Positions 22,814 to 31,596 are shown, counted from the stretch's first letter. The stretch is DNA of 33,014 bases from Oscillospiraceae bacterium (GCA_017540225.1 JAFYBM010000182.1:1-33014), one strand, 5' to 3'. The notes: generated by a model from the sequence alone, not told the origin. Numbers and translations are program-made.

Positions 22814-24067
22814 ATGGAACAGCTTACAGTTCAGCAGCTCGGCGCACGGGCAAAGGCCGTTGCGGGAATCCTTGCTGCTGCATCCCCCAAACAGAAAAAT
22901 GACGCACTCGCTGCCATTGCAGATGCGCTCATTTCCCGCACGGATGAGATTATTGCTGCAAATAAAATTGACCTTGAAAACGCGGTCAAGAACAATATGT
23001 CCAAGGCAATGCAGGACAGACTGCTGCTCAATGCAGACCGCATCGAAGGCATTGCGGACGGCGTGCGCAAGCTGATTCAGCTTGAGGAGGTTGTCGGCAA
23101 GGTTGAATTCGGCGTGGTGCGCCCGAACGGTCTGCGCATTCAGAAAACGCGCGTTCCGCTCGGTGTCATCGGTATTATCTTTGAGAGCCGTCCGAATGTC
23201 ACGGTCGATGCGGCGACACTCTGCATGAAGGCCGGAAACTGCGTGATCCTGCGCGGCGGCAAGGAGGCTTTCAGCTCGAATGTCTGCCTGACCGATATTA
23301 TGCGCGATGCGGTCAAAGCAGCCGGACTGCCGGAGGATATTATCCAGCTTGTGCCGGATACAACCCGTGAAAGCTCGAATCAGCTCATGAAGCTCTCCCA
23401 GTATCTCGATGTGCTGATTCCCCGCGGCGGCGCAGGGCTTATCAATGCCGTTGCGGAAAATGCAACAGTTCCAGTCATCAAAACAGGCGTCGGCAACTGC
23501 CATGTTTTCGTAGATGCATCCGCGGATCTGGAAATGGCCGTGAATATTGTCAATAACGGCAAAACACAGCGTCCTTCCGTCTGCAATGCGGTCGAAACGG
23601 TACTGATCCACAAGGATATTGCGGCGCAGTTCCTGCCGATGATGAAAGCAAAGCTCGATGAACACAGCGTCACGCTGCACGGAGATGCCGCTGCAAAATC
23701 CGTGCTCGGCGACTGCGTGCTTGATGCCGGAGAGGACGACTGGGCAAACGAGTATCTCGATTATCAGCTTGCGGTAAAGATCGTGGACGATGTGGATGCG
23801 GCAATGGCGCATATCGCACAGTACGGCACCAATCACAGCGAGTGCATTGTCACGAAATCGCTCGAAAATGCGGAGAAATTCCAGCGCGGCGTCGATGCGG
23901 CGGCAGTGTATGTCAATGCCTCGACACGTTTCACGGACGGCGGCGAATTCGGCTTCGGCGCGGAGATCGGCATTTCCACGCAGAAGCTCCATGCCCGCGG
24001 CCCGATGGGGCTCGATGAGCTGACCTCGGTGAAATATCTCATCAACGGCGAGGGCCAGATCCGGTAA
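22814..24067 (+). CDS. proA: Glutamate-5-semialdehyde dehydrogenase (gamma-glutamyl phosphate reductase)
   Basis: A 417-residue aldehyde-dehydrogenase-superfamily enzyme that reduces gamma-glutamyl phosphate with NADPH to glutamate semialdehyde. The catalytic cysteine is Cys257 in PSVCNAVET. VPLGVIGIIFESRPNVTVDA near residues 116-135 and the C-terminal TRFTDGGEFGFGAEIGIST segment are characteristic of ProA. Full family length. GGAGGAATTTTAT spacing gives a clear start. proC is not in the window. Confidence 0.96.
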   Translation: MEQLTVQQLGARAKAVAGILAAASPKQKNDALAAIADALISRTDEIIAANKIDLENAVKNNMSKAMQDRLLLNADRIEGIADGVRKLIQLEEVVGKVEFGVVRPNGLRIQKTRVPLGVIGIIFESRPNVTVDAATLCMKAGNCVILRGGKEAFSSNVCLTDIMRDAVKAAGLPEDIIQLVPDTTRESSNQLMKLSQYLDVLIPRGGAGLINAVAENATVPVIKTGVGNCHVFVDASADLEMAVNIVNNGKTQRPSVCNAVETVLIHKDIAAQFLPMMKAKLDEHSVTLHGDAAAKSVLGDCVLDAGEDDWANEYLDYQLAVKIVDDVDAAMAHIAQYGTNHSECIVTKSLENAEKFQRGVDAAAVYVNASTRFTDGGEFGFGAEIGISTQKLHARGPMGLDELTSVKYLINGEGQIR

Positions 24068-24098
24068 TTTGCAGTTTTTTGTGATTCACGAATTCAGG

Positions 24099-24134
24099 AA
24101 ACCCGTATATTCCGAAGTGGGATATACGGGTTTT
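24099..24134 (+). terminator. Terminator or attenuator between proA and the aminotransferase gene
   Basis: A 12-bp perfect outer stem (AAACCCGTATAT/ATATACGGGTTT) is extended by an inner CC/GG pair and ends in TTTT. It lies 31 bp past proA and 22 bp before the next start, so it separates the proBA transcript from the aminotransferase gene or attenuates readthrough. Confidence 0.75.
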
Positions 24135-24156
24135 GCGATAAAAGGAGGCGCATTCC

Positions 24157-25359
24157 GTGCAGCTCAACGAAAATATCACCAAGCTGGAGCAGAATTATCT
24201 TTTTGCGGAGATTGCAATGCGCGTCCGGCATTATAAAGAGGCACACCCCGAAAAGGAGATGCTTTCGCTCGGCATCAATGATGTTACGCGGCCGCTGGCA
24301 CCGGCGGTATCCGAGGCAATGGCGGAGGCGGCGCATGAAATGCGCGATGCTGCGCGGTTTCACGGCTACGGCGATGTGCAGGGCGAGCTGTTTCTGCGTC
24401 AGGCGATCTGCGGCTATTACCGTGCATTGAAGGTCAGCATTGAGCCGGAAGACGTATTTGTCAGCGACGGCGCAAAGAGTGATCTTGCAAATCTCTGCGA
24501 TCTGTTTGCGCCGCAGAGCACGGTGCTGCTGCCGAATCCGGTATATCCCGTATTCTATGATACCAGTGTCATGGCGGGGCGGCGGATTCTGTTTTCCCGC
24601 GGCACAAAGGAAAACGGCTTTCTCCCGATGCCGGACGACCATATTCATACCGATCTGATCTATCTCTGCTCACCGAATAACCCGACGGGCGCGGTTTATA
24701 CACGCGCACAGCTTCAGGCATGGGTCGAATACGCCCATGCGCACCATGCCTGCATTATCTATGATGCAGCCTATGAAGCCTACATCCGCAACGCCGCACT
24801 GCCGCGCAGCATCTTTGAGATTGCGGGCGCCGAAACCTGCGCGATTGAGATCAATTCTCTCTCGAAAATGGCGGGCTTCACGGGCGTCCGATGCAGCTGG
24901 GTGATCGTACCGCGGGCGCTGACTGCGGAGGGACAGTCCCTGCATAAGCTCTGGATGCGGCGGCAGACAACAAAATACAACGGCACCTCGTATATTGTGC
25001 AGCGCGGGGCGGCAGCGGCATTTTCGCCGGAGGGACAACGGCAGGTGCGCAGAGATGTGCAGTATTACATGGAAAATGCCGACCTGATCCGCACGGCACT
25101 GCACCGGAGCGGCGTCTTTACGACCGGCGGCGAGCACGCACCGTATGTCTGGATGGAATGTCCGTATCATATGCGTTCATGGGATTGCTTTGCGCTGCTG
25201 CTGCGGCATTACGGGATTGTATCATCGCCGGGTGTCGGCTTCGGAGAGCAGGGCGAGGGCTGGCTGCGGTTTTCGTCATTCGGGAGCCGTGAGGTGATTG
25301 AAAAAGCGGCGCATCTTCTCACCGCAATGGACTGGGATCAGCTTGCGCTCTTTGCCTGA
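24157..25359 (+). CDS. dapL: LL-diaminopimelate aminotransferase-like class I/II aminotransferase
   Basis: A 400-residue fold-type I PLP enzyme. The PLP lysine is Lys237 in SLSKMAGFTGVRCSW. FHGYGDVQGELFLRQAI near residues 68-84, FVSDGAKSD near 104-112, LPNPVYPVFYD near 127-137 and YLCSPNNPTGA near 168-178 match the DapL family, which converts tetrahydrodipicolinate directly to LL-diaminopimelate for lysine and peptidoglycan synthesis. A GTG start is fixed by AAAGGAGG 8 nt upstream. No other lysine gene is adjacent. A related aminotransferase of other specificity remains possible, since some DapL-like proteins have diverged. Confidence 0.85.
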   Translation: MQLNENITKLEQNYLFAEIAMRVRHYKEAHPEKEMLSLGINDVTRPLAPAVSEAMAEAAHEMRDAARFHGYGDVQGELFLRQAICGYYRALKVSIEPEDVFVSDGAKSDLANLCDLFAPQSTVLLPNPVYPVFYDTSVMAGRRILFSRGTKENGFLPMPDDHIHTDLIYLCSPNNPTGAVYTRAQLQAWVEYAHAHHACIIYDAAYEAYIRNAALPRSIFEIAGAETCAIEINSLSKMAGFTGVRCSWVIVPRALTAEGQSLHKLWMRRQTTKYNGTSYIVQRGAAAAFSPEGQRQVRRDVQYYMENADLIRTALHRSGVFTTGGEHAPYVWMECPYHMRSWDCFALLLRHYGIVSSPGVGFGEQGEGWLRFSSFGSREVIEKAAHLLTAMDWDQLALFA

Positions 25360-25407
25360 CGGTGCAGATGCTATGCCTGACAGCCCTTTTATATCTTTTT
25401 CTGCTTC

Positions 25408-25441
25408 TCCCATTGCATTTTTCCGGAATATATGTTATAAT
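25408..25441 (+). promoter_or_regulatory. Promoter of zinc-ribbon protein gene (conserved TCCCATTGC-type, copy 2)
   Basis: TTGCAT (25413-25418), 17-bp spacer, TATAAT (25436-25441) with extended -10 TG. TCCCA directly precedes the -35 and a T-rich tract lies before it. Shares the TCCCATTGC block and TATGTTATAATA with the promoters at 411-444 and 8450-8483. The leader to the start codon is about 70 nt. Confidence 0.8.
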
Positions 25442-25516
25442 ATAAAAAATAGCGCCGAACCGCACAAAGTTTCTGGGAATGGTGCATTTTTTTCAGATTA
25501 AATGCGAGGTGATTGT

Positions 25517-26641
25517 ATGTGCTGTCGTAACTGCGGAAAGCCGGTCAAAGACGGCGCATCCTTCTGCGGCTCCTGCGGTGAGCCGATTCCAAAAAAGCCG
25601 GAAACCGCTTCCGTTCCGTCTGCTCCGGCCGCTCCGCCCGAACCGCAGGCATCTGCTGCGCCGCCTGCACCGCCTCCTCAGAATCCGCAGCCGCCTTATC
25701 AGGCGCCGCAAAACCCGCAGTCCCGCTTCCCGCGGCAGCCTGCTCAGCAGCAGTATCCGCAGGGCAGCACACCGGTATATGCCGCAGCACAGCGCCCCCC
25801 GCAGACCAATATCGGCCTGATTGCAATTATTATCCTGCTGGCAGCGCTTGTTCTGGCCGCAGCGGTTCTGCTGTTCATCAAGCCGGGCTATCTGCTGCAC
25901 CGCGGCGGCGGAAATGTCAGCAGCCTTGCAGAACAGCTTGAAACCGGCCTGACAGCCCCCGCACAGACAGAGACACAGGCCGGAACCGCCGGCAGTGAAA
26001 CATCGGCGGCTGAAACCGTCACGCAGGCACAGACCGAGCCGCCTGTGCAGGAGCCTGCGGACGAATCCAGCACGGAAGAAAGCAGCGACAGCAGCAGTGA
26101 CGGCAGCAGCGAGAACAGAAATGACAGCAGCAAGCCGGAGGAAGCCCGCATCGGCGGCGAAAACAAACCGCTGAACGATGCATGGGCAGCCTCAACGAGT
26201 GCGCGCCCGTCCTTTGACGAATTTGAATGGTGCTTCGGACAGAACGGGTTTATTTATGATGCACCGGGATATGCGGAGCCGATCACAGCGCCGGATGGCT
26301 GGATCGGCGGCTGGAAGGCAATGGTGATTTATAATCCGACCAATGCCGCAGGAACGTTCACACGCGAGCTGGACAATATCGTCATCAGCGTGGAAGGAAC
26401 ATCGGCTGAGCTCACGATCGACTGGTATCTGATGGCAGCGGATTACGGCGAGAGCTACAATGAGGAGGATATGCCGGACACCGTATTTTACGGTACGGCG
26501 ACACGGAACGGTCTCTCTGTGTCGGGAGCAGCAACGATTCAGATCAGCAGCTTCTGGAATGACGGCGGAAAGCAGTATGCGGTCGGAACGCTCACAACGC
26601 AGGACGGCATTCCGGCTTATCTTGCAATGGTTCGTCCGTAA
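25517..26641 (+). CDS. Zinc-ribbon membrane-anchored protein, unknown function
   Basis: A 374-residue protein. An N-terminal zinc ribbon (Cys3, 6, 17, 20) is followed by a Pro/Gln/Ala-rich linker (about 25-95), one transmembrane helix (about 97-119), a Thr/Ser/Glu-rich low-complexity linker (about 130-215), and a C-terminal globular domain (about 220-374) with many aromatic and Gly residues and beta-like segments. The topology suggests the zinc ribbon is inside the cell and the C-terminal domain outside. GAGGTG 5 nt before this ATG decides the start over an ATG 15 bases earlier. The family is not recognised. It shares its promoter type and the zinc-ribbon/linker/membrane plan with the cluster at 4793-8386. 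Confidence 0.8.
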   Translation: MCCRNCGKPVKDGASFCGSCGEPIPKKPETASVPSAPAAPPEPQASAAPPAPPPQNPQPPYQAPQNPQSRFPRQPAQQQYPQGSTPVYAAAQRPPQTNIGLIAIIILLAALVLAAAVLLFIKPGYLLHRGGGNVSSLAEQLETGLTAPAQTETQAGTAGSETSAAETVTQAQTEPPVQEPADESSTEESSDSSSDGSSENRNDSSKPEEARIGGENKPLNDAWAASTSARPSFDEFEWCFGQNGFIYDAPGYAEPITAPDGWIGGWKAMVIYNPTNAAGTFTRELDNIVISVEGTSAELTIDWYLMAADYGESYNEEDMPDTVFYGTATRNGLSVSGAATIQISSFWNDGGKQYAVGTLTTQDGIPAYLAMVRP

Positions 26642-26686
26642 GCATTTCATGTGCAGCTCCGGCGAAGCAACCCGAAGGATTGAGAA

Positions 26687-26718
26687 GGGGGAGGAAAAGC
26701 ATTTGCTTTTCCTCCCCC
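26687..26718 (+). terminator. Strong hairpin terminator after the zinc-ribbon gene
   Basis: A perfect 14-bp stem (GGGGGAGGAAAAGC/GCTTTTCCTCCCCC) with loop ATTT. Only a short, mixed tail (GCTTGTTAA) follows, so it may terminate weakly but would also protect the 3' end. The remaining stretch to the promoter at 26818 is AT-rich with no gene. Confidence 0.7.
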
Positions 26719-26817
26719 GCTTGTTAATTGGCGGAGCAATATAAATTATAGGCCGAATCGGATTGAATATTGTTTAATGTTCCGGATTTTCTGTAACAAT
26801 TTTGTTGAATAATGCTA

Positions 26818-26846
26818 TTGCTTTTTCTTCGTAAATCGGTTATAAT
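26818..26846 (+). promoter_or_regulatory. Promoter of glgP
   Basis: TTGCTT (26818-26823), 17-bp spacer, TATAAT (26841-26846). Transcription starting near 26853 would give a leader of about 143 nt before the glgP start. Confidence 0.8.
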
Positions 26847-26849
26847 ATA

Positions 26850-26995
26850 AGCTGTATTGTTTGAAGAATCGGCCGCATTTGCGTGCAGATCTTCGCAGCT
26901 GCCGCTGTTCCGGTGTCACGACGGCAGCGTTCCGCAAATTTTCTCTGCCGGACAGAGAAAACCGGAGACAAAAGCATCGGAGAATGGAGTATCAA
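26850..26995 (+). other. Structured 5' leader of glgP
   Basis: Within the leader, GCTGCCG can pair with CGGCAGC around an unpaired 17-nt stretch (about 26898-26928). A second hairpin TTTTCTCTG/CAGAGAAAA with a 5-nt loop (about 26939-26961) is perfect over 9 bp. No T run follows either, and an alternative long-frame start in this region has no ribosome binding site, so I treat it as untranslated. No known riboswitch family is recognised. Confidence 0.4.
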
Positions 26996-29380
26996 ATGTC
27001 CAAATTTTCAGAAAAGGTGACGCAGGATTTCCTGAACCGCCTCCAGCTTCAGTTCAATGTTTCGCCGGATGAGGCAAGCGACAAGCAGATCTATCTTGCA
27101 CTGTCCTCCGTGGTGATGGATCTGATGAAGGCAAAGCGTCAGAAATTCATGAACCATGTCAACTCGACCGGCCAGAAACAGATTTTCTATCTTTCGATGG
27201 AATTTCTGATGGGCAGATCGCTGAAAACCAGCCTTTACAATCTGGATCTTGCCGAGGATGTCAGCAAGTTTCTCAAGAAATTCGATATTAATCTTGACCG
27301 CATCTACGATTACGAGCCGGACGCAGGTCTCGGCAACGGCGGTCTCGGCAGACTGGCTGCCTGTTATCTCGACGGCCTTGCAACAACAGGCTATCCGGCA
27401 ACGGGCCACTCGATCTGCTATGAGTACGGCATCTTCAAGCAGAAGCTCGAGGAAGGCTGGCAGACAGAGCTGCCCGATAACTGGCTCCCCGGCGGCGAGG
27501 TCTGGCTCGATCCGAGACCGGAGCAGGCAATTGAGGTGCATTTTGAGGGCGATCTGGAAGAATACTGGGATCAGCAGTATCACCACATTTCCCATGTCAA
27601 TTACAGCACCGTCACGGCAATCCCCTATGATATGTATGTTTCGGGCTACAACAGCAATGCAGTTTCTGTACTGAGACTGTGGTCTGCAAAGGCGCCGAGC
27701 TTCGATATGGCGATGTTCAATCAGGGCGATTACTCCAAGGCGCTCGCACAGAATTCCATCGCAAATGCGATCTCCAAGGTGCTCTATCCGAACGACAATC
27801 ATCTCGAAGGCAAGTCGCTCCGTCTGCGTCAGCAGTATTTCCTCTGCGCGGCTGCGGTCGGCGATATTGTCAACAGCCACATGAGCGTTTACGGCACACT
27901 GGATAACCTCGCTGAAAAGGTTGCGATCCACATCAACGATACGCACCCGACGCTTGCAATTCCGGAGCTGATGCGCATTCTGCTCGATGACTGCGGTTAC
28001 GGCTGGGACAAGGCATGGGACATCACCACAAAGGTCTTTGCCTATACGAACCACACCGTTATGGCAGAGGCGCTTGAAAAGTGGGATGTCAACCTCGTCC
28101 GCAGAGTCATTCCGCGTATCTTCTCCATCATTGTCGAGATCAACAACCGCTACTGCGCTGAGGTCTTTGCAAGAACCAATGACAGCGGCCTGACAACACA
28201 GATGTCAATTATTCAGGATAACCTGATCCATATGGCGACACTCTGCGTTGCAGCTTCCCACAACGTCAACGGCGTTTCCAAGCTGCACTCCGAGATTATC
28301 AAGGATGCAGTGTTCAATAATGAATACCGCTACTGCCCGAAGAAGTTTACGAATGTCACCAACGGCATCGCATACCGGCGCTGGCTGTATCAGTCGAATC
28401 CCGGCCTGACCAAGCTGCTGAAGGATACAATCGGCGGCGGCTTCCTGAAGAACGGCGCAGAGCTTGAAAAGCTGCGCACCTATCAGGACGATCAGGCAGT
28501 GCTGGAAAAGCTGATGCAGGTCAAGCGCGACAACAAGGCGGAATTTGCAAAATATGTCAAGGCAAAGAGCGGCATTGTCCTCAATCCGGACAGCGTATTC
28601 GATGTGCAGGTCAAGCGTCTGCATGAATACAAGCGTCAGCACCTCAATGCACTGAATATTCTGGCGGATTATCAGATGCTTCTGGATAATCCGGATGCAG
28701 ATTTTGCACCGAAGACCTATATCTTCGCAGCAAAGGCCGCACCGGGCTACTATCTTGCAAAGCAGATCATCAAGATGATCTGGTCGCTCTCCGAGGAGAT
28801 CCGCAAGAATCCGAAGATCAGCGAAAAGCTCGCCGTTGTGTTCCTTGAGAATTACTGTGTCACGCTCTCCGAGCTGCTGATGCCGGCATCCGATTTCTCC
28901 GAGCAGATCTCGCTCGCAGGCACAGAGGCTTCCGGCACGGGCAACATGAAGCTGATGCTCAACGGTGCTGTCACGATCGGTACGCTCGACGGCGCAAACA
29001 TTGAGATCAAGGATGCTGCCGGCGATGAGAATATCATCATCTTCGGCATGAAGACCGAGGAGGTCAATTCCCGCAAGCCGAATTATCATCCGCAGGATAT
29101 TTACAATCACCACGGTCTCATCCGCTGCTGTGTGGACCGCATCGCAAACGGCATCGACGGCAACAAGTTCCCGGAGATCGCGCAGTCGCTGCGCACGCAG
29201 GATCCGTATATGGTGCTTGCCGATTTTGACAGCTACCGCAATGCACAGGCCTATGCCGCACAGTGCTATGCTGACAAGCTGCGCTTCGCAAAGATGAGCC
29301 TCAATAATATTGCCGGTGCAGGCGTGTTCTCCGCAGACCGCGCCGTGACCGAATACGCCAAGAACATCTGGCACCTGTAA
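26996..29380 (+). CDS. glgP: Glycogen/starch/maltodextrin phosphorylase
   Basis: A 794-residue GT35 phosphorylase, which releases glucose 1-phosphate from alpha-1,4-glucans using inorganic phosphate. The PLP lysine is Lys652 in GTGNMKLMLNGA. GLGNGGLGRLAACYLD near residues 109-124 and VKRLHEYKRQHLNAL near 538-552 are signature blocks. Full family length. GGAG 6 nt before this ATG decides the start; an ATG 12 bases earlier is less well placed. Its own promoter lies at 26818-26846 and its terminator at 29464-29501. The following GH13 enzyme gives a glucan-breakdown neighbourhood, though the two genes have separate signals. Confidence 0.96.
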   Translation: MSKFSEKVTQDFLNRLQLQFNVSPDEASDKQIYLALSSVVMDLMKAKRQKFMNHVNSTGQKQIFYLSMEFLMGRSLKTSLYNLDLAEDVSKFLKKFDINLDRIYDYEPDAGLGNGGLGRLAACYLDGLATTGYPATGHSICYEYGIFKQKLEEGWQTELPDNWLPGGEVWLDPRPEQAIEVHFEGDLEEYWDQQYHHISHVNYSTVTAIPYDMYVSGYNSNAVSVLRLWSAKAPSFDMAMFNQGDYSKALAQNSIANAISKVLYPNDNHLEGKSLRLRQQYFLCAAAVGDIVNSHMSVYGTLDNLAEKVAIHINDTHPTLAIPELMRILLDDCGYGWDKAWDITTKVFAYTNHTVMAEALEKWDVNLVRRVIPRIFSIIVEINNRYCAEVFARTNDSGLTTQMSIIQDNLIHMATLCVAASHNVNGVSKLHSEIIKDAVFNNEYRYCPKKFTNVTNGIAYRRWLYQSNPGLTKLLKDTIGGGFLKNGAELEKLRTYQDDQAVLEKLMQVKRDNKAEFAKYVKAKSGIVLNPDSVFDVQVKRLHEYKRQHLNALNILADYQMLLDNPDADFAPKTYIFAAKAAPGYYLAKQIIKMIWSLSEEIRKNPKISEKLAVVFLENYCVTLSELLMPASDFSEQISLAGTEASGTGNMKLMLNGAVTIGTLDGANIEIKDAAGDENIIIFGMKTEEVNSRKPNYHPQDIYNHHGLIRCCVDRIANGIDGNKFPEIAQSLRTQDPYMVLADFDSYRNAQAYAAQCYADKLRFAKMSLNNIAGAGVFSADRAVTEYAKNIWHL

Positions 29381-29463
29381 TTCAGTTCGCAGCACGCAGT
29401 CCGCAGCTCGCAATTTCAGTGAATCAGCGGAATATCAGCTGCGGAATATGATGAAATCACGCA

Positions 29464-29501
29464 AACAGCGGGCGGTCAGATTGATCGTCCGCTGTTATTT
29501 T
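29464..29501 (+). terminator. Terminator of glgP
   Basis: A 14-bp stem (AACAGCGGGCGGTC/GATCGTCCGCTGTT, two G-U pairs) with a 5-nt loop, followed by ATTTT. The interval from here to 29604 holds a possible second hairpin (CGGTTTTGA with TCAAAATCCG, one bulge, about 29516-29546), with no clear promoter or gene. Confidence 0.85.
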
Positions 29502-29604
29502 CACCGCCTTGTCTGCGGTTTTGAGCGAGGCGGCATTCAAAATCCGTGCCGCAGGCGCATAACGCGCACCGCAATTGCGAATTATCATAAAAGTGGGGAT
29601 TAGC

Positions 29605-31479
29605 ATGAGAAGAATATATGACAGCTGGGACCGCGCCTATAAATCCGTATTCGGCGCGCTCCGTCAGAATGAACCCTGTACCTTTACGATTTGTCTGCCG
29701 AATACAACAAAGCTCGATACCAATCCGATGCTGGTGCTTTACCGCCCCGGCATGAAGGAGCGGTTCATCCCGATGAACACCGTTTACCGGAGCAGTGATG
29801 TGACCTATTACTCTGCGACCTGCTCTGCGAAATATCCGGGCGTACACTATTACTATTTCTCGTATATTTCCGGCGGGCAGTGGTTTTATATCAAAAAAGC
29901 GGCCGCGCATGAAGGAATTGTCGGCGAGGGCGACCTCTTTCAGCTCACGGTCTATGACGAGAGCTTCCAGACACCGGAATTTCTCAAGGGCGGCGTGATG
30001 TATCAGATCTTTCCGGATCGCTTCTGCAAAAGCGGGATGCAGCATGAAAATGTGCCGAATGACCGCGTCCTGCGCGAGGACTGGGGCGGCACACCCTATT
30101 ACCGTCCCGATCAGCACGGCCATGTCTGGAACAACGACTATTTCGGCGGCGATCTGGAGGGCATTGTTCAGAAGCTCCCCTATCTGGAATCGCTCGGTGT
30201 CACCTGCATCTATCTCAATCCGATCTTTGAATCGCATGAAAATCACCGCTACAACACCGCCAATTACCGCAAGGTCGATCCGCTGCTCGGCACAAATCAG
30301 GATTTTGCCCGCCTCTGTACGGAATGCGCCCGCCACGGCATCAGCGTGATCCTTGACGGCGTGTTCTCGCACACCGGCGCGGACAGCATCTATTTCAACA
30401 AGTTCTGCCGCTATGACACGGTCGGTGCCTATAATTCCAAATCCAGCCCCTTTTACAAGTGGTACAGCTTCCATCATTACCCCGATACCTATGAGGCTTG
30501 GTGGGGGATTGATACGCTGCCGAATGTCAACGAAAATGAGCCGGAATACACCGACTATATCTGCGGAAAGGGCGGCGTGCTCGAATACTGGATGAGCCTC
30601 GGTGCAGCGGGCTTCCGTCTCGATGTTGCCGATGAGCTGCCGGATGCGTTCCTCGATCATCTCCATGACTGCGTGAAGGCCGCGGACGGTGAACATATCG
30701 TCATCGGTGAGGTCTGGGAGGACGCCTCTACCAAGGAGGCCTACGGCGTCAAGCGGCGCTATCTGCTCGGCAATCAGCTCGATTCCGTTATGAATTATCC
30801 CTTCCGCAGCGCAATCATGCAGTATCTCGGCGGATGCAGCCCCTATGATTTCCGCAATAATATCATGACCATTCTCGAAAATTATCCGAAATGCGTTGTG
30901 GATGTGCTGATGAATTTTGTATCCACGCATGATATTGAACGTGCGATTACAGTTTTCGGCGGGGAGCCGGCAAACGGCCGCAGCAAGGACTGGATGGCCG
31001 AACGCAGACTCAATCCGCAGCAGTACGAAATCGGCAAGAAAAAACTGAAATGTGCGATGGTGCTGCAATTCTTCCTGCCCGGCGTGCCGAGTATCTATTA
31101 CGGCGATGAAGCCGGTCTCGACGGCTACGGCGACCCGTTCAACCGCCGATGCTACCCGTGGGGACATGAGGATCATGACCTCATCGACTTCACCAAGGAG
31201 CTTTCGCGCATCCGGCATCTCTCAAAGGTGTTTATTGACGGCAACCTCAAATTCCTGACGCTGGATGACAATTATATCGTGTTTGCGCGCTACCGTGAAC
31301 AGCGCCGCAAGGCTATGGTCATTGCCGTGAACCGTTCCGATCATGAAATCGTGTTCGGCGTTGATAAAACACCGTTCACCGACCGCTATACAATGTTTGA
31401 TGTCGTCCACGGCGAAATCAACGGCAACGATGTCAAGCTCCCGCCCTACGGCTTCGTCGCTGTCAAGGTGGAGCTGTAA
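29605..31479 (+). CDS. GH13 alpha-glycosidase (neopullulanase/cyclomaltodextrinase-like)
   Basis: A 624-residue enzyme. An N-terminal beta domain (about 1-125, CBM34-like) is followed by the GH13 barrel, with GGVMYQIFPDRF at about 130-142. The catalytic nucleophile is Asp340 (GFRLDVADE), the acid/base Glu369 (VIGEVWED), and the third carboxylate Asp443 (STHDIER). YYGDEAGLDGYGDPFNRR near 503-520 and a C-terminal beta domain complete the neopullulanase/maltogenic type. No signal peptide, so it acts on imported or intracellular maltodextrins, in keeping with glgP upstream. The start is set by GGGG 7 nt before this ATG; an ATG 30 bases earlier lacks a site. Confidence 0.93.
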   Translation: MRRIYDSWDRAYKSVFGALRQNEPCTFTICLPNTTKLDTNPMLVLYRPGMKERFIPMNTVYRSSDVTYYSATCSAKYPGVHYYYFSYISGGQWFYIKKAAAHEGIVGEGDLFQLTVYDESFQTPEFLKGGVMYQIFPDRFCKSGMQHENVPNDRVLREDWGGTPYYRPDQHGHVWNNDYFGGDLEGIVQKLPYLESLGVTCIYLNPIFESHENHRYNTANYRKVDPLLGTNQDFARLCTECARHGISVILDGVFSHTGADSIYFNKFCRYDTVGAYNSKSSPFYKWYSFHHYPDTYEAWWGIDTLPNVNENEPEYTDYICGKGGVLEYWMSLGAAGFRLDVADELPDAFLDHLHDCVKAADGEHIVIGEVWEDASTKEAYGVKRRYLLGNQLDSVMNYPFRSAIMQYLGGCSPYDFRNNIMTILENYPKCVVDVLMNFVSTHDIERAITVFGGEPANGRSKDWMAERRLNPQQYEIGKKKLKCAMVLQFFLPGVPSIYYGDEAGLDGYGDPFNRRCYPWGHEDHDLIDFTKELSRIRHLSKVFIDGNLKFLTLDDNYIVFARYREQRRKAMVIAVNRSDHEIVFGVDKTPFTDRYTMFDVVHGEINGNDVKLPPYGFVAVKVEL

Positions 31480-31487
31480 ACGGGGAA

Positions 31488-31549
31488 TTCAGGGATGCTT
31501 TCAGCGATGGGCAGCGCCCCATTACCAATCCGCCGGAAGCATCTCTGAA
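31488..31549 (+). repeat. Long imperfect inverted repeat between the GH13 and ABC-F genes
   Basis: Positions 31488-31502 pair with 31535-31549 over 15 contiguous base pairs (two G-U). Within the 32-nt loop ATGGGC and GCCCAT-like sequences (about 31506-31522) form a second hairpin. No T run follows, so it is not a plain terminator. The element ends about 48 bp before the ABC-F start codon. Confidence 0.6.
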
Positions 31550-31596
31550 ATCTCCGGTTCACGGCACCGCGCTGAACGGAAAGGAGGCGAAGGAAG

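Noticed and set aside
22322-23992. A 556-codon minus-strand frame opposite proB/proA
   Set aside because: proB and proA are unmistakable on the other strand; the antisense product is composition-biased with no motif.
26861-26995. Extended N-terminus of GlgP read from a non-ATG start at 26861
   Set aside because: Arg/Cys-rich sequence with no ribosome binding site, at the transcription start; typical phosphorylases begin near the chosen ATG.
28205-31218. Long minus-strand frames opposite glgP and the GH13 gene
   Set aside because: Shadows of two strongly recognised enzymes; no ribosome binding sites or domains.
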